Shown: one piece after another, positions 24,472 to 33,217 of the stretch | Layout of the letters: the number at the start of each line of letters is the position of its first letter | How positions within the stretch are numbered: the stretch's first letter is position 1 | NCBI RefSeq assembly: GCF_900107275.1 | Contig: NZ_FNPI01000028.1 | Location: forward strand, 1-43,261 | DNA: 43,261 bases | Direction: 5' to 3' | DNA from: Evansella caseinilytica | GTDB lineage: Bacteria; Bacillota; Bacilli; Bacillales; Salisediminibacteriaceae | Position numbers and translations under genes: made by a program | Notes under the pieces: model-generated | What the model was told of the DNA's origin: nothing | Database searches by the model: none | Seen by the model: the letters and a program-made list of their open reading frames with translations, nothing else

Positions 24472-25848
24472 TTGAAAGAAATTGAGAAGTTCATTGGAGC
24501 GGTCAATGATATTGTCTGGGGTCCACCAATGCTTATCTTGATTGTCGGCACGGGAATATTTTTAACGCTTCGTCTCGCATTCTTACAATTCCGTACATTA
24601 CCTTATGCGTTAAAATTAGCCTTCAGCCCGGCAAGCCAGGACAAGAAGTCTAAAGGGGACATCACCCACTATCAAGCCTTAACCACCGCGTTGGCCGCAA
24701 CCATCGGAACCGGGAACATCGCCGGAGTAGCAACGGCCGTTGTCCTTGGAGGTCCAGGCGCTGTTTTCTGGATGTGGATATCGGCACTCTTCGGAATGGC
24801 GACGAAATACGCCGAAGCGATCCTTGCGGTAAAATACCGCGTTCAAGGGAAAAACGGCGAGTTTTCCGGGGGACCGATGTATTATATCGAAAAGGGATTG
24901 AAGATGAAATGGCTGGCGATTTTATTTGCTGTTTTTGGGGCATTTGCCGCCTTCGGGATCGGAAATCTCGTACAGTCGTTTAACGTCTCTGATGCCCTGC
25001 ATTCCACGTTCCAAATTCCACAGATCGCTACGGGGGTTGTGCTGACGTTATTGGCCGGCCTTGTCATCCTTGGCGGAATTAAAAGTATCGGTAAAGTAAC
25101 CGCATATATTGTACCTTTTATGGCGCTTTTCTATGTCGTTGCCGGGCTTATCATTGTCGTGATGAACCTGAACCTTGTGCCGACAGCATTAGGATTGATT
25201 TTTTCTGAAGCGTTCACTGGCAATGCCATCATCGGCGGCGGAATCGGCGCGGCTATTCGCTGGGGAGTTGCCCGCGGCGTTTTCTCAAACGAAGCGGGTC
25301 TCGGGTCGGCCCCGATTGCAGCCGCCGCGGCGAAAACCGATTATCCCGGTCGTCAAGCCCTCGTATCGATGACACAAGTATTTATTGACACCATTATTGT
25401 GTGTTCGATCACTGGAATTGCCATTGTTATGGGAGACCTTTATTTAAATGGAGAGCGAGGCGCTGCGCTGACCGCTGCCACCTTTGAATTCTTCCTTGGC
25501 GGTGCCGGCTCGGCCGTCGTAACCATCGGGCTTGCGTTCTTTGCCTTCTCTACGATTTTAGGCTGGTCGTATTATGGAGAAAAATGCGTCGGTTATCTTT
25601 TCAGTGACGGCATTGTCAAGTACTACCGCCTTATTTTTGTCGTTGCCGTCTTCTTTGGCGCGATTGCTTCTTTGGATCTCGTGTGGGATCTTGCAGATAT
25701 TATGAATGGTTTAATGGCGATACCGAACTTAATCGGCCTCGTCGGCCTTTCCGGAGTGGTAGTGGCGGAAACACACCGCTTCTTGAAGGTGGCGAAAGAG
25801 GAGAAAATAAGAAAGAAAGGAAGCATTCCCGATTCGGCAAAAGATTAG
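24472..25848 (+). CDS. Sodium:alanine symporter (AGCS/AlsT family)
   Basis: This 458-residue integral membrane carrier takes up alanine or a related amino acid (glycine, glutamine) with sodium. About ten to eleven hydrophobic segments are visible. Family motifs include GDITHYQALTTALAATIGTGNIAGVATA (residues ~62-89), GGPMYYIEKGL, and RGVFSNEAGLGSAPIAAAAA (~272-291), the latter two being hallmarks of AGCS transporters. The start is TTG, seven bases after AAGGAGGG. Paralogs AlsT and YrbD in B. subtilis cannot be told apart here. Confidence 0.93.
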   Translation: MKEIEKFIGAVNDIVWGPPMLILIVGTGIFLTLRLAFLQFRTLPYALKLAFSPASQDKKSKGDITHYQALTTALAATIGTGNIAGVATAVVLGGPGAVFWMWISALFGMATKYAEAILAVKYRVQGKNGEFSGGPMYYIEKGLKMKWLAILFAVFGAFAAFGIGNLVQSFNVSDALHSTFQIPQIATGVVLTLLAGLVILGGIKSIGKVTAYIVPFMALFYVVAGLIIVVMNLNLVPTALGLIFSEAFTGNAIIGGGIGAAIRWGVARGVFSNEAGLGSAPIAAAAAKTDYPGRQALVSMTQVFIDTIIVCSITGIAIVMGDLYLNGERGAALTAATFEFFLGGAGSAVVTIGLAFFAFSTILGWSYYGEKCVGYLFSDGIVKYYRLIFVVAVFFGAIASLDLVWDLADIMNGLMAIPNLIGLVGLSGVVVAETHRFLKVAKEEKIRKKGSIPDSAKD

Positions 25849-25955
25849 TTATTAAACGACTTTACAAAAGAATAGGGACAGCCGCAGCGCAGCCCAACCC
25901 GGCGACTGGTTTAACCTCACCACCAACCCGTCACCGGGAAGGCCGGAGCTTTCAC

Positions 25956-25992
25956 AGGCAGCAAGCTAGTTCATCTCCGCTGCTGCCTTTTC
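25956..25992 (+). terminator. Terminator after the alanine symporter
   Basis: AGGCAGCA pairs with TGCTGCCT and a TTTT follows. It lies 108 bp after the stop. Bases 25993-26212 have no gene that I can support. Confidence 0.6.
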
Positions 25993-26212
25993 CAATCGGG
26001 TACATATCCGTTCATCTTTCATAAAGTCTGTTGAAAGCCTGCGGTTGAGATATCTCTTTACGTAATTATTTTGGTTTGAAGGCTGCCAACATCCGCTCAC
26101 CCGCAACTTATTAAGAACACCTGACTCACAGTTGTCCATCAAGGACATGGACGTGCGCCGGAGAAAACTTATTGCATGCCTTAGAACACAGAAGGATGAA
26201 GCCCGGGTAAAT

Positions 26213-26228
26213 TCGAAAGCGCTTTAAT
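26213..26228. promoter_or_regulatory. cre-like site (CcpA)
   Basis: The palindrome AAAGCGCTTT (26216-26225) in the context TCGAAAGCGCTTTAAT resembles catabolite-responsive elements (core AAAGCGCTTT). It lies about 415 bp upstream of the yjiH-like gene; the gap is filled by two family A repeats. Confidence 0.4.
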
Positions 26229-26319
26229 GTATATGTACTCAAAAAATGATTGATTTATTCAGTGCTTTACATTAAAATTAATTTCTATGAATAATTATTA
26301 GGAGGATATGTTTGAGTAT

Positions 26320-26455
26320 GTTCGAGCAGTTTCGATCAGGTCGAGGCGCGGCAGGACCGAGCAGCACAGCGTACACTAAACGTACGTGAGCAGCGGAGGG
26401 ACAACGCAACGATGAGATTCGCAGGCGCTGTGTCCCGCACTTTTTGAACTTCCTT
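26320..26455 (+). repeat. Family A structured repeat, copy A2 (left end degraded)
   Basis: Bases 26341-26455 are identical over all 115 positions to 26501-26615 (copy A3), 160 bp further on. The left end (GTTCGAGCAGTTTCG) is shortened and altered. The right end, TTTTTGAAC, is intact. Confidence 0.8.
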
Positions 26456-26466
26456 TTATTTTGCGG

Positions 26467-26615
26467 GTTCAAAAAGGAGGACATCACAGCGGCAAGAAGG
26501 TCGAGGCGCGGCAGGACCGAGCAGCACAGCGTACACTAAACGTACGTGAGCAGCGGAGGGACAACGCAACGATGAGATTCGCAGGCGCTGTGTCCCGCAC
26601 TTTTTGAACTTCCTT
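26467..26615 (+). repeat. Family A structured repeat, copy A3 (complete)
   Basis: This complete element runs from GTTCAAAAAGGAGGACATC to TTTTTGAAC (26606-26609), with the shared TCCTT flank. Its internal GGGACA/TGTCCC and CGTAC/GTACG stems are intact. It ends only 24 bp before the TTG start of the next gene, so the gene's leader is largely repeat sequence. Confidence 0.85.
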
Positions 26616-26638
26616 AATAATATTATGAGGTGATAATA

Positions 26639-28006
26639 TTGAGTAACAACTCTCTGAATAAAAACACATCGACATCGGCGATATGGAAATTTATTCTCCC
26701 TTCGCTTATCGGTATCGGGCTGTTCATGACCCCCGTCCCTGCAGGAGAAGATGGTGGCGTGACGATTCCGGTCTCCCTTTTAGCTAATTGGCTCAGAGGC
26801 ATATTGGATACTGCGTTACCGGCAATCATGACGTTTATTATAGTACTAAGTGTTCTTGGAGTCATCATTCAAAAATGGATGCGACCGAAAGCGATGACCT
26901 CCAGTTCGTTTTTCGTCAATTTATTTGATATATCTCCATTCTGGTTCATTGTCCGGATCGTTGCCATGGTGTTTGTCATCATGACGTTTTTTCAAATTGG
27001 ACCGGAGTGGGTATATAATGAAGACACTGGTGGATTATTATTAACCAGTCTTCTACCGATTTTATTTTCCGTTTTCCTGTTTGCCGGATTATTTTTGCCG
27101 CTGTTGTTAAACTTCGGCTTACTGGAGTTCGTCGGTGCCATGTTAACGAAAGTGATGCGGCCGCTGTTCCGCCTCCCAGGACGGTCGTCCATCGATTCAT
27201 TGGCATCCTGGCTCGGCGACGGAACACTCGGCGTTATTTTAACCAACAAGCAATACGAGGAAGGCTTTTATTCAAAGCGGGAAGCGGCAATTATCGGTAC
27301 AACCTTTTCCGTTGTGTCGATTACCTTCTCCCTCGTTGTTATTGAAGAAGTAGGCTTAGGTCGTATGTTTGTTCCGTTTTATTTGACGGTTTTGTTCGCA
27401 GGGTTTGTGGCTGCGATCATCATGCCGCGTATTCCTCCATTGTCCCGGAAGCCGGCAACGTATATCAACGGGAAGGAATCCCAGCTGGATGAATCCATCC
27501 CGGCCGGATATTCCGCTCCTGGCTGGGGCTTGGAGAAGGCAATGGCCCGGGCGGACAAAAATACGAGTGTCAAAGCATTTTTCCAGGACGGCTCCAAGAA
27601 CGTTCTCGATATGTGGATTGGCGTGGCTCCGGTCGTGATGGCATTCGGAACGCTGGGCGTGATTATTGCCGAGACGACGAATTTCTTTGCATGGCTCGGA
27701 ACCCCTGTCGTACCGGTGCTTGAATTAATGCAGATACCAGAGGCTGCTGAAGCCTCGAAGACGCTCTTTGTCGGCTTCGCGGATATGTTTTTGCCAGCCA
27801 TCTTTGCCAGCGGTATCGAAAGTGACATGACGAGGTTTATCATCGCCTGCGTTTCCGTCACACAGCTTATTTACTTATCGGAAGTCGGCGGGGTGTTATT
27901 GGGCTCAAAAATACCGATTAACATTTTTGAATTAATGATTATCTTTCTACAACGAACGATCATTACACTCCCGGTGATTACCGTTATCGCTCATATGATA
28001 TTTTGA
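26639..28006 (+). CDS. YjiH family membrane protein (nucleoside-recognition/Gate domain)
   Basis: This 455-residue polytopic membrane protein has about ten hydrophobic segments. The sequence SSIDSLASWLGDGTLGVILTNKQYEEGFYSKREAAIIGTTF, and later VGFADMFLPAIFASGIESDMTRFIIACVSVTQLIYLSEVGG, are typical of YjiH-type proteins with the Gate (nucleoside recognition) domain. Relatives are thought to be transporters, but the substrate is not established. The start is TTG, six bases after GAGGTG. Both nearby promoter space and leader are occupied by two family A repeats; a cre-like site lies further upstream. Confidence 0.85.
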   Translation: MSNNSLNKNTSTSAIWKFILPSLIGIGLFMTPVPAGEDGGVTIPVSLLANWLRGILDTALPAIMTFIIVLSVLGVIIQKWMRPKAMTSSSFFVNLFDISPFWFIVRIVAMVFVIMTFFQIGPEWVYNEDTGGLLLTSLLPILFSVFLFAGLFLPLLLNFGLLEFVGAMLTKVMRPLFRLPGRSSIDSLASWLGDGTLGVILTNKQYEEGFYSKREAAIIGTTFSVVSITFSLVVIEEVGLGRMFVPFYLTVLFAGFVAAIIMPRIPPLSRKPATYINGKESQLDESIPAGYSAPGWGLEKAMARADKNTSVKAFFQDGSKNVLDMWIGVAPVVMAFGTLGVIIAETTNFFAWLGTPVVPVLELMQIPEAAEASKTLFVGFADMFLPAIFASGIESDMTRFIIACVSVTQLIYLSEVGGVLLGSKIPINIFELMIIFLQRTIITLPVITVIAHMIF

Positions 28007-28010
28007 CACA

Positions 28011-28074
28011 CCCCTGGTCCCCGACTATTTTGTGAACTTTCACAAAATTGTGCGGGGCCAGGGGCAATTTTTTT
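28011..28074. terminator. Terminator hairpin of the GGGACC/TTCACAAAAT repeat type
   Basis: CCCCTGGTCCCCG pairs with CGGGGCCAGGGG, with an inner ATTTTGTGAA / TTCACAAAAT stem, and a run of seven T follows. It resembles the hairpin at 10109-10161 and a fragment at 30340-30372. Confidence 0.85.
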
Positions 28075-28351
28075 ATCCATAAACTAATTTCCACATGGAG
28101 CGACGGTGATACGGATTCGCCGGATCAACACAGCAGTTCATTAACCATCTTGCAGCATACTCTCTTGTTTCCGGCGACAGCCTCACACAGCAGCACGCAG
28201 CTAATTGATCAACAACGCGATACGCCCCTTCCTGTGTTTTGAACGTATGATAAGAACAAGATCGCAGGACTTTGTATACTTTATGTGCGCAAACTGGATT
28301 TGCCATTTTTTTACGAAAAATACTCATTAAATACGGATCGACACCACCCAT
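28073..28351 (-). CDS. Cysteine-rich small protein of unknown function
   Basis: I do not recognise this 92-residue basic protein. It starts MGGVDPYLMSIFRKKMANPV and has seven cysteines, including a CCC run (QLAACCCVRLSPETREYAARWL) and a CC pair (MNCCVDPANPY). There is no signal peptide. AAGGAGGTGGG lies 5 bases before the ATG, so it is very likely a real gene. A SigK-like promoter directly upstream and the sporulenol synthase gene behind it suggest a late mother-cell (spore coat or cortex) product; this is inference. Confidence 0.75.
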   Translation of the reverse strand: MGGVDPYLMSIFRKKMANPVCAHKVYKVLRSCSYHTFKTQEGAYRVVDQLAACCCVRLSPETREYAARWLMNCCVDPANPYHRRSMWKLVYG

Positions 28352-28372
28352 TGTTTCCCACCTCCTTGTTTT

Positions 28373-28399
28373 TATCGTATGATGGGAAAAATGGCAAGT
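28373..28399 (-). promoter_or_regulatory. SigK/SigE-like promoter of the Cys-rich gene
   Basis: On the minus strand CATACGATA (28373-28381) fits the SigK -10 CATANNNTA and differs by one base from a SigE -10. An AC dinucleotide (28398-28399) lies 16 bp upstream, as in SigK promoters. The start codon is 22 bp downstream. Confidence 0.5.
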
Positions 28400-28440
28400 A
28401 ACGGCAGATTACTCACGACCAGTATCCAGATTGAAGCGCA

Positions 28441-30309
28441 TTATTTTGCTTTTTTCAAGTAATGACTGAGAGCTGCCAGCGGCCAGATTTTATTATAGCT
28501 GTGGTAGTGCAGATAAAAATGCCCCGGCAATCCCCCGCCGGTCGGATAAGTACAGCCATTGTTTTTTAACAAAAATTTGATCCCACGCTCCACTTCCGGC
28601 TCCGGTTCATCAGCAGCTGCCAACAGAGCATCAACCGCCCAGGCGGTTTGCGACGGCGTACTAAAAGGCAATGGAACAAAGCGTTTTTCTTTATCACTTT
28701 GGCACGATTCCCCCCATCCTCCGTCGTCATTTTGAACAGATAGCAGCCACGACACCGCTTTTTGTATCGGTACGGCATCCTTAGGAACCCCCGCTGCACA
28801 AAGACCGGTTACAGCCGCCCATGTACCATAAATGTAACAGACTCCCCACCTGCCATACCAAGAGCCGTCTTCCTTTTGGTGCTTTAACAAAAACTGCACG
28901 GCTTTATTTATACTTGCATTCCCTATTTTTAAATGACAGCAGTTTCCAAGAAACTCCAGCGTCCTTCCGGTAAGATCGGCAGTGGATGGATCGACGGCCG
29001 TATCTTGGATGTTCTCCACCGGCAGCATGGTAATGAGCGAACCGCGCAAATTTTTGTCAAAGGCGCTCCAGCCGCCGTCTTTATTTTGCATCGCCAAGAG
29101 CCATTTCAGCCCATGATTCCACGGCGGAAAGAAGACTTTATTACTCTTCGCTGGTTCGGCTACGGCCCTCAAGACGGCTTGGGTGTCATCGACATCAGGA
29201 TGGCAGGAGTTATTTTCGGAAAATCCCCACGCACGATACGTAATTGGTAACAATGCTCTGCCGTTTTTACGCAGCTGCCCCACCGGGCTGTACTGCTGGT
29301 TTTTCAGTAAAAATGCCGTTGATTTGGTAATGGTACGGTCGTTCTGGGCAACGCCAGCCTGCTGCAGTGAGTAGGACATAAGCGCTGTATCCCAAATCGT
29401 CGAGCCGGCATTTTGAATATGAGTTTTGCCGTTTATGACCGTAGACAGGCTTTTTAAACCGGAAACGGCATTTTGAATGAGCGGTGACTGCGGTTCATAC
29501 CCTGATGCCAGCAAACTGTAGATCAGATAAAATGTGGCGCTGGCGTAGCTGCCGAGCGTGCCGTCATCCTCTATTCTTTCAAGGAGATATTGCTCCGCTT
29601 TTTTGACTGCTTTCTTTTGCCAAAACGTCCATGCAACGTTTTTTCTTTGTTTACTTTTGGATACGGCCGGGCCTGTGGCTAGTTGATTTTTCAAGCGGCG
29701 AAGTATTGTGGCGTCTGTCAGTAGATGGGAAAGATCCGGAGTTGAATCATTCCTCAAAGTAAACCGTTTGTTGGCGGCAATTAGCACTGCGGCAAAATGA
29801 ACTTTCACATAACTTGTCAGCCGCTCAAAGTGTACAGGCGATGCTTTTGGCAGTAACAGGAGCGACAATGGGATTGGAAATATTGCCGGCCATGGATACA
29901 ATCCGTTTAAAGCCAGCATAAATTTCGTTGCTGCATGCGCCCGCTGCATTCCCCCGTTTTCTGTAATAAAATCGGCAGCTCTTTTAAGTTGTTCACTGTG
30001 CCGCAGTTGGGTATCAGCAAACAGTAGCGCTGTATAGGCCTCAATCGTAGCCGACAAATTTCCACCGACTTCATCCTCGTATATTTTCCACGCACCGTTT
30101 GCTTTTTGTATAGAAAGCAGCCTTCCTGTAAGCTGCTGTATCAGCTGTTCATCCTCTGCCTTTAATGCCCTCATGACAATGATCATGTAGGCATCTGTCA
30201 TCGGCCCGGTTTCACAAGGGTATCGCCACGAACCGTCCGCTTGCTGAGCCGCCGTCATTTCATCAATAAGCTTCTTCTGACAGGCTGTCACCTTTTCCTT
30301 GAGCGTCAT
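28441..30309 (-). CDS. sqhC: Sporulenol synthase / squalene-hopene cyclase family
   Basis: The enzyme cyclises a linear C35 terpene (tetraprenyl-beta-curcumene) to sporulenol, a spore membrane lipid, in B. subtilis. The 622-residue protein shows the acid motif DVDDTQ (residues 372-377), matching the DXDD proton donor. It has several QW repeats (QKANGAWKIY, QNKDGGWSAF, QKEDGSWYGRW, QNDDGGWGES) and a WGVCYIYGTWAA segment shared with the B. subtilis enzyme. The start is taken at MTLKEKV because homologs begin M-TLQEKV and GGAGGGAGGG lies just upstream. A squalene substrate cannot be excluded from sequence alone. Confidence 0.9.
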   Translation of the reverse strand: MTLKEKVTACQKKLIDEMTAAQQADGSWRYPCETGPMTDAYMIIVMRALKAEDEQLIQQLTGRLLSIQKANGAWKIYEDEVGGNLSATIEAYTALLFADTQLRHSEQLKRAADFITENGGMQRAHAATKFMLALNGLYPWPAIFPIPLSLLLLPKASPVHFERLTSYVKVHFAAVLIAANKRFTLRNDSTPDLSHLLTDATILRRLKNQLATGPAVSKSKQRKNVAWTFWQKKAVKKAEQYLLERIEDDGTLGSYASATFYLIYSLLASGYEPQSPLIQNAVSGLKSLSTVINGKTHIQNAGSTIWDTALMSYSLQQAGVAQNDRTITKSTAFLLKNQQYSPVGQLRKNGRALLPITYRAWGFSENNSCHPDVDDTQAVLRAVAEPAKSNKVFFPPWNHGLKWLLAMQNKDGGWSAFDKNLRGSLITMLPVENIQDTAVDPSTADLTGRTLEFLGNCCHLKIGNASINKAVQFLLKHQKEDGSWYGRWGVCYIYGTWAAVTGLCAAGVPKDAVPIQKAVSWLLSVQNDDGGWGESCQSDKEKRFVPLPFSTPSQTAWAVDALLAAADEPEPEVERGIKFLLKNNGCTYPTGGGLPGHFYLHYHSYNKIWPLAALSHYLKKAK

Positions 30310-30329
30310 CAGCATCCCTCCCTCCATCC

Positions 30330-30337
30330 ATTGTATG
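30330..30337 (-). promoter_or_regulatory. SigE-like -10 element before sqhC
   Basis: CATACAAT, a perfect SigE -10, lies 20 bp upstream of the sqhC start on the same strand. No good -35 partner is seen, and the leader would be very short. It agrees with sporulation-time expression of sporulenol synthase. Confidence 0.35.
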
Positions 30338-30421
30338 TTCACACCCCATGTCCCGTACGATTTTGTGAATTTACGGCGAAATGGGAATACTGTGGCTATA
30401 ATGGGAGTGGAGGTGATATAA

Positions 30422-31168
30422 GTGAAAACGAAACAGGAAATACGTGATCATGTATGGACAATAATGGAGCAGGAAAAGGTGGGGCGCTTCCCGTTTCCGC
30501 TTAGAGGGAGGATACCAAATTTCAAAGGCGCGGAAAAAGCGGCGCAATTTGTTTTTCAGATGACGGAATATAGAGAAGCACAAGTCATTAAAGTGAGCCC
30601 CGATTCTCCTCAGCTGCCTATCCGTGCGCAGGTACTCAAGGATGGTAAAACCCTTCTTGTACCGACTCCGCGACTCAAGGACGGCTTTATTCGGGTGGAC
30701 GGCACATCCGTTCCGCCAGGGGAAGAAAAGAAAGCCGCAAGCTTGAAGCATATTCACAATTACGGGGAGACAATTGCATTAACTGAACTGCCGAAGATCA
30801 TCTTGTTTTTCGTCGGATCGGTGGCTCTTCATCGGGACGGAAGACGGATTGGAAAAGGGGCCGGCTATGCCGACCGCGAATATGCTATCCTGCGCGAACT
30901 CGGCAATCCGGAAATTCCAGTAATCGGTACCGTGCACTCCGTTCAACTGGTAGAAGAAGAATTGCCAAAGCAGAAATATGATTTAACCTGCGATTGGATT
31001 GCGACAGAAAGCGGACTGATCCAAACTAACACCCCTTACAAAAAACCGCGGGGAATTATTTGGGCGGAAGTGACGGATGAAGAGCTGGAACAGATGCCGG
31101 TATTAAAAGAAATGTTGGAATTGCAGGGCGGTTTGCAAAAAGAGAATAAACAAAGACAGGAAGTTTGA
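30422..31168 (+). CDS. 5-formyltetrahydrofolate cyclo-ligase-like protein
   Basis: This 248-residue protein is longer than a classic 5-FCL (about 185-200) and fits the MTHFSD-like subgroup. Motifs are KVSPDSPQLPIRAQVLKDGKTLLVPTPRLKDGFI and the nucleotide/phosphate region VGSVALHRDGRRIGKGAGYADREYAIL, followed by GTVHSVQLVEEELP. The GKG-G-Y-D pattern is the 5-FCL signature. Whether it acts on 5-formyl-THF or on another folate or formyl compound is not known. The start is GTG, seven bases after GGAGGTG. It is divergent from sqhC. Confidence 0.85.
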   Translation: MKTKQEIRDHVWTIMEQEKVGRFPFPLRGRIPNFKGAEKAAQFVFQMTEYREAQVIKVSPDSPQLPIRAQVLKDGKTLLVPTPRLKDGFIRVDGTSVPPGEEKKAASLKHIHNYGETIALTELPKIILFFVGSVALHRDGRRIGKGAGYADREYAILRELGNPEIPVIGTVHSVQLVEEELPKQKYDLTCDWIATESGLIQTNTPYKKPRGIIWAEVTDEELEQMPVLKEMLELQGGLQKENKQRQEV

Positions 31169-31210
31169 GATACGGCAATTTAATGCTTATACCGCTGCAC
31201 AAGAGCAGCA

Positions 31211-31309
31211 AAACGTACCTGAGCAGCGCAGAGACAACACAACGCTTAGATTCGCGGGCTCTGTTTCCAATGAAATATAATACCGGCCCATTGCGACCAA
31301 GGCCGGTAT
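31211..31309 (+). repeat. Degenerate family A fragment (A5) and adjoining hairpin
   Basis: Bases 31211-31268 match the interior of family A (ACGTACCTGAGCAGCG, GAGACAACACAACG, CTGTTTCC). Directly behind, ATACCGGCC (31280-31288) pairs perfectly with GGCCGGTAT (31301-31309), perhaps ending the upstream gene. Bases 31310-31574 have no gene that I can support. Confidence 0.55.
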
Positions 31310-31574
31310 ACGTCCAGACTGAATGATATTAATATCTCTTCAGTTGAAGCCTAAGGAGGTAAAAAAAGCTAAGAAAGTTTAAGTACACTTGGTCAACAAA
31401 GTGACTTACCCTCGGGAAAAGTGTTTTTACAATAAACTTTATTATAGACAGCATTTTCTTCGCCTCCTTACAGCTAGCTTGCACCATTAACCCCCGAGCT
31501 ATCACGTGATTTTTTTCCAATATCCTTAACAGACAAGCCGCTTTCAACATCTCACGCACAAAGGTAACAATGGG

Positions 31575-31716
31575 GTTCACAAAGGAGGACACAACACGGC
31601 AAGAAGGGCGAGGCGCGGCAGGCTCGAGTAGCGCAGCGTACACAGAACGTACGTGAGCAGCACAAGGACAACGCAACGAAGAGATTCGCAGGCGCTGTTT
31701 CCCGCATTTTTTGAAC
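31575..31716 (+). repeat. Family A structured repeat, copy A4
   Basis: This 142-bp copy runs from GTTCACAAAGGAGGACAC to TTTTTTGAAC, with the interior conserved (AACGTACGTGAGCAGCAC, GGCGCTGTTTCCCGC). It lies 200 bp upstream of the DUF3231 gene. Open frames on the reverse strand here mostly read the repeat and also appear over other copies. Confidence 0.75.
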
Positions 31717-31917
31717 ATTCCCTTAATTTCTTCGAGTCTGCTCTGCCGCGCTTCCACGTACGTCTGACGGCAAGAAGATGCTTGAACACAAAGCGGTCCT
31801 TTTTTTCCCACAAACGCTGCCTGTCTTGGTCAAAAATAGCCGTGCCAGTCCAAAGTTTTGTCTTCTGAATAACTTGCATTCATCAGGAACATGATAAAAA
31901 AAAGGAGGGACAAAGCT

Positions 31918-32919
31918 TTGGTTGTTAAAAATCCAGTCAGCTCTTCTGAACTTGGAACACTCTGGCTCACATATCAGGAAAAAACGCTTATTTTGAGGGT
32001 TTTAGAATACTTCATTGAAAAATCCACTGACCGGCAGGCAAAAAACATCATGGGAGGATTGTGGCAGGATTTAGATCACAACGTCACGAAAATAAAGGAA
32101 ATTTTTTATAACGATGGCGTCGTCGTTCCCGTTGGCTTTACCGATGAAGATGTTAATCTGGAAGCTCCGCCGCTATACAGTAATGGTTTTGACATATTAT
32201 TTGTTCGTATTCTGAAAGAAATCAGCATGGGCATGTATACCATTAATATGAATATGGCTTATCGCGATGATATTATTTCGATTTACGAGGATCTTTCCAC
32301 TAGCACACAAAAAATTTACAAGCTTGCCACTAAATATTTGCTTAAAAATGGATTTCTCAATCTCCCGCCGATCGTTGCTTATCCTAAAGCTACTGAATTT
32401 ATCGAAAACAAAAGCTATTTGAACGGTTTCCAGCCATTCAAAAACCCGAGAGCTTTGACCGACATTGAACTGGGAATCCTTCATCACGGGATTGAAACGA
32501 ATATTGCGGGAGTGCAGTTGATCACCGGCTTTTCCCAGTGTGCCCAGGACAAAGAAGTAAAAAAATTTTTTATTAAAGGCAAAGAGCTTGCCAAAAAACA
32601 AATAAAAATTTTTACAGAAATACTGATTAAAAATGAGATACCGTTCTCCGCCACTTCCCAAAGCACTGTAACCACATCTACCATTGCGCCGTTTTCCCAA
32701 AAGCTGATGATGTTTTGCGTCTACCTGCTAAATGGTTTCGGGCTAGTGGGAAACAGCTTCGGAACGGTTTTCAGCCTGAGAAATGATTTATCGCTGAAAA
32801 TGGCTTTAGTTGCCAAGGATATTTTCCTTTATTCCAAGGAAGGAATTGACATCATGATTAAAAACCACTGGATGGAGGAGCCGCCGCAAACGGAAAACCG
32901 GGCCCAATTCACAAAATAA
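31918..32919 (+). CDS. DUF3231 family protein
   Basis: This 333-residue protein of the DUF3231 family is built as two similar helical halves, about 1-165 (SSSELGTLWLTYQEKTLILRVLEYFIEKSTD) and 175-333 (LTDIELGILHHGIETNIAGVQLI). Both contain the family's paired helices, so it is a tandem duplication as usual for this family. Members are common in spore formers and look ferritin-like; their function is unknown. The start is TTG, 10 bases after GGAGG, and removes nine upstream in-frame residues without support. It is single-gene, with no clear terminator. Confidence 0.85.
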   Translation: MVVKNPVSSSELGTLWLTYQEKTLILRVLEYFIEKSTDRQAKNIMGGLWQDLDHNVTKIKEIFYNDGVVVPVGFTDEDVNLEAPPLYSNGFDILFVRILKEISMGMYTINMNMAYRDDIISIYEDLSTSTQKIYKLATKYLLKNGFLNLPPIVAYPKATEFIENKSYLNGFQPFKNPRALTDIELGILHHGIETNIAGVQLITGFSQCAQDKEVKKFFIKGKELAKKQIKIFTEILIKNEIPFSATSQSTVTTSTIAPFSQKLMMFCVYLLNGFGLVGNSFGTVFSLRNDLSLKMALVAKDIFLYSKEGIDIMIKNHWMEEPPQTENRAQFTK

Positions 32920-33032
32920 AAAAGCTGCAAAAAAATTGCCGGCTTAACCGGATAAGTATCCACCGTTTTAAGCACACAGCGCATCCCCTGTCCCAATCAT
33001 TTCAATAAGATTTTTCTAAAAAATGTGGCTCT

Positions 33033-33165
33033 TTGCTTTTGGACCGTAAGCAAGGCTTCTTGCTTTCATACAATGCGCTAAAGATTTATAAAATAGCCGT
33101 TCAAACAAATGAATTTGACTTAAGTAAGAAGGAGAGTTTATTATCAAAAAACGGTCCAAAAGCAA
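33033..33165. repeat. 133-bp element with 15-bp perfect terminal inverted repeats
   Basis: TTGCTTTTGGACCGT (33033-33047) recurs inverted at 33151-33165, with a smaller AGCAAG/CTTGCT hairpin just inside the left arm. No other copy lies in the window. It could be a MITE-like insertion or a regulatory cruciform; it lies between two genes that converge. Confidence 0.6.
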
Positions 33166-33217
33166 CATGGTTTTCAAAAACAACCTTTCTATATCATATA
33201 TTCGCCCTCAAAAATAA

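Noticed and set aside
25871-25955. Stretch with AATAGGGA, CCCGGCGACTGG and CCGGGAAGGCCGGAG, faintly like a cobalamin riboswitch
   Set aside because: The B12-box core and the GGTG...TCC arm are missing, the order of helices does not fit, and only a terminator follows, with no B12 gene.
31329-31811. 160-codon open frame on the minus strand
   Set aside because: It reads through family A repeat A4; similar frames appear over other copies of the repeat, and there is no ribosome binding site or recognisable domain.
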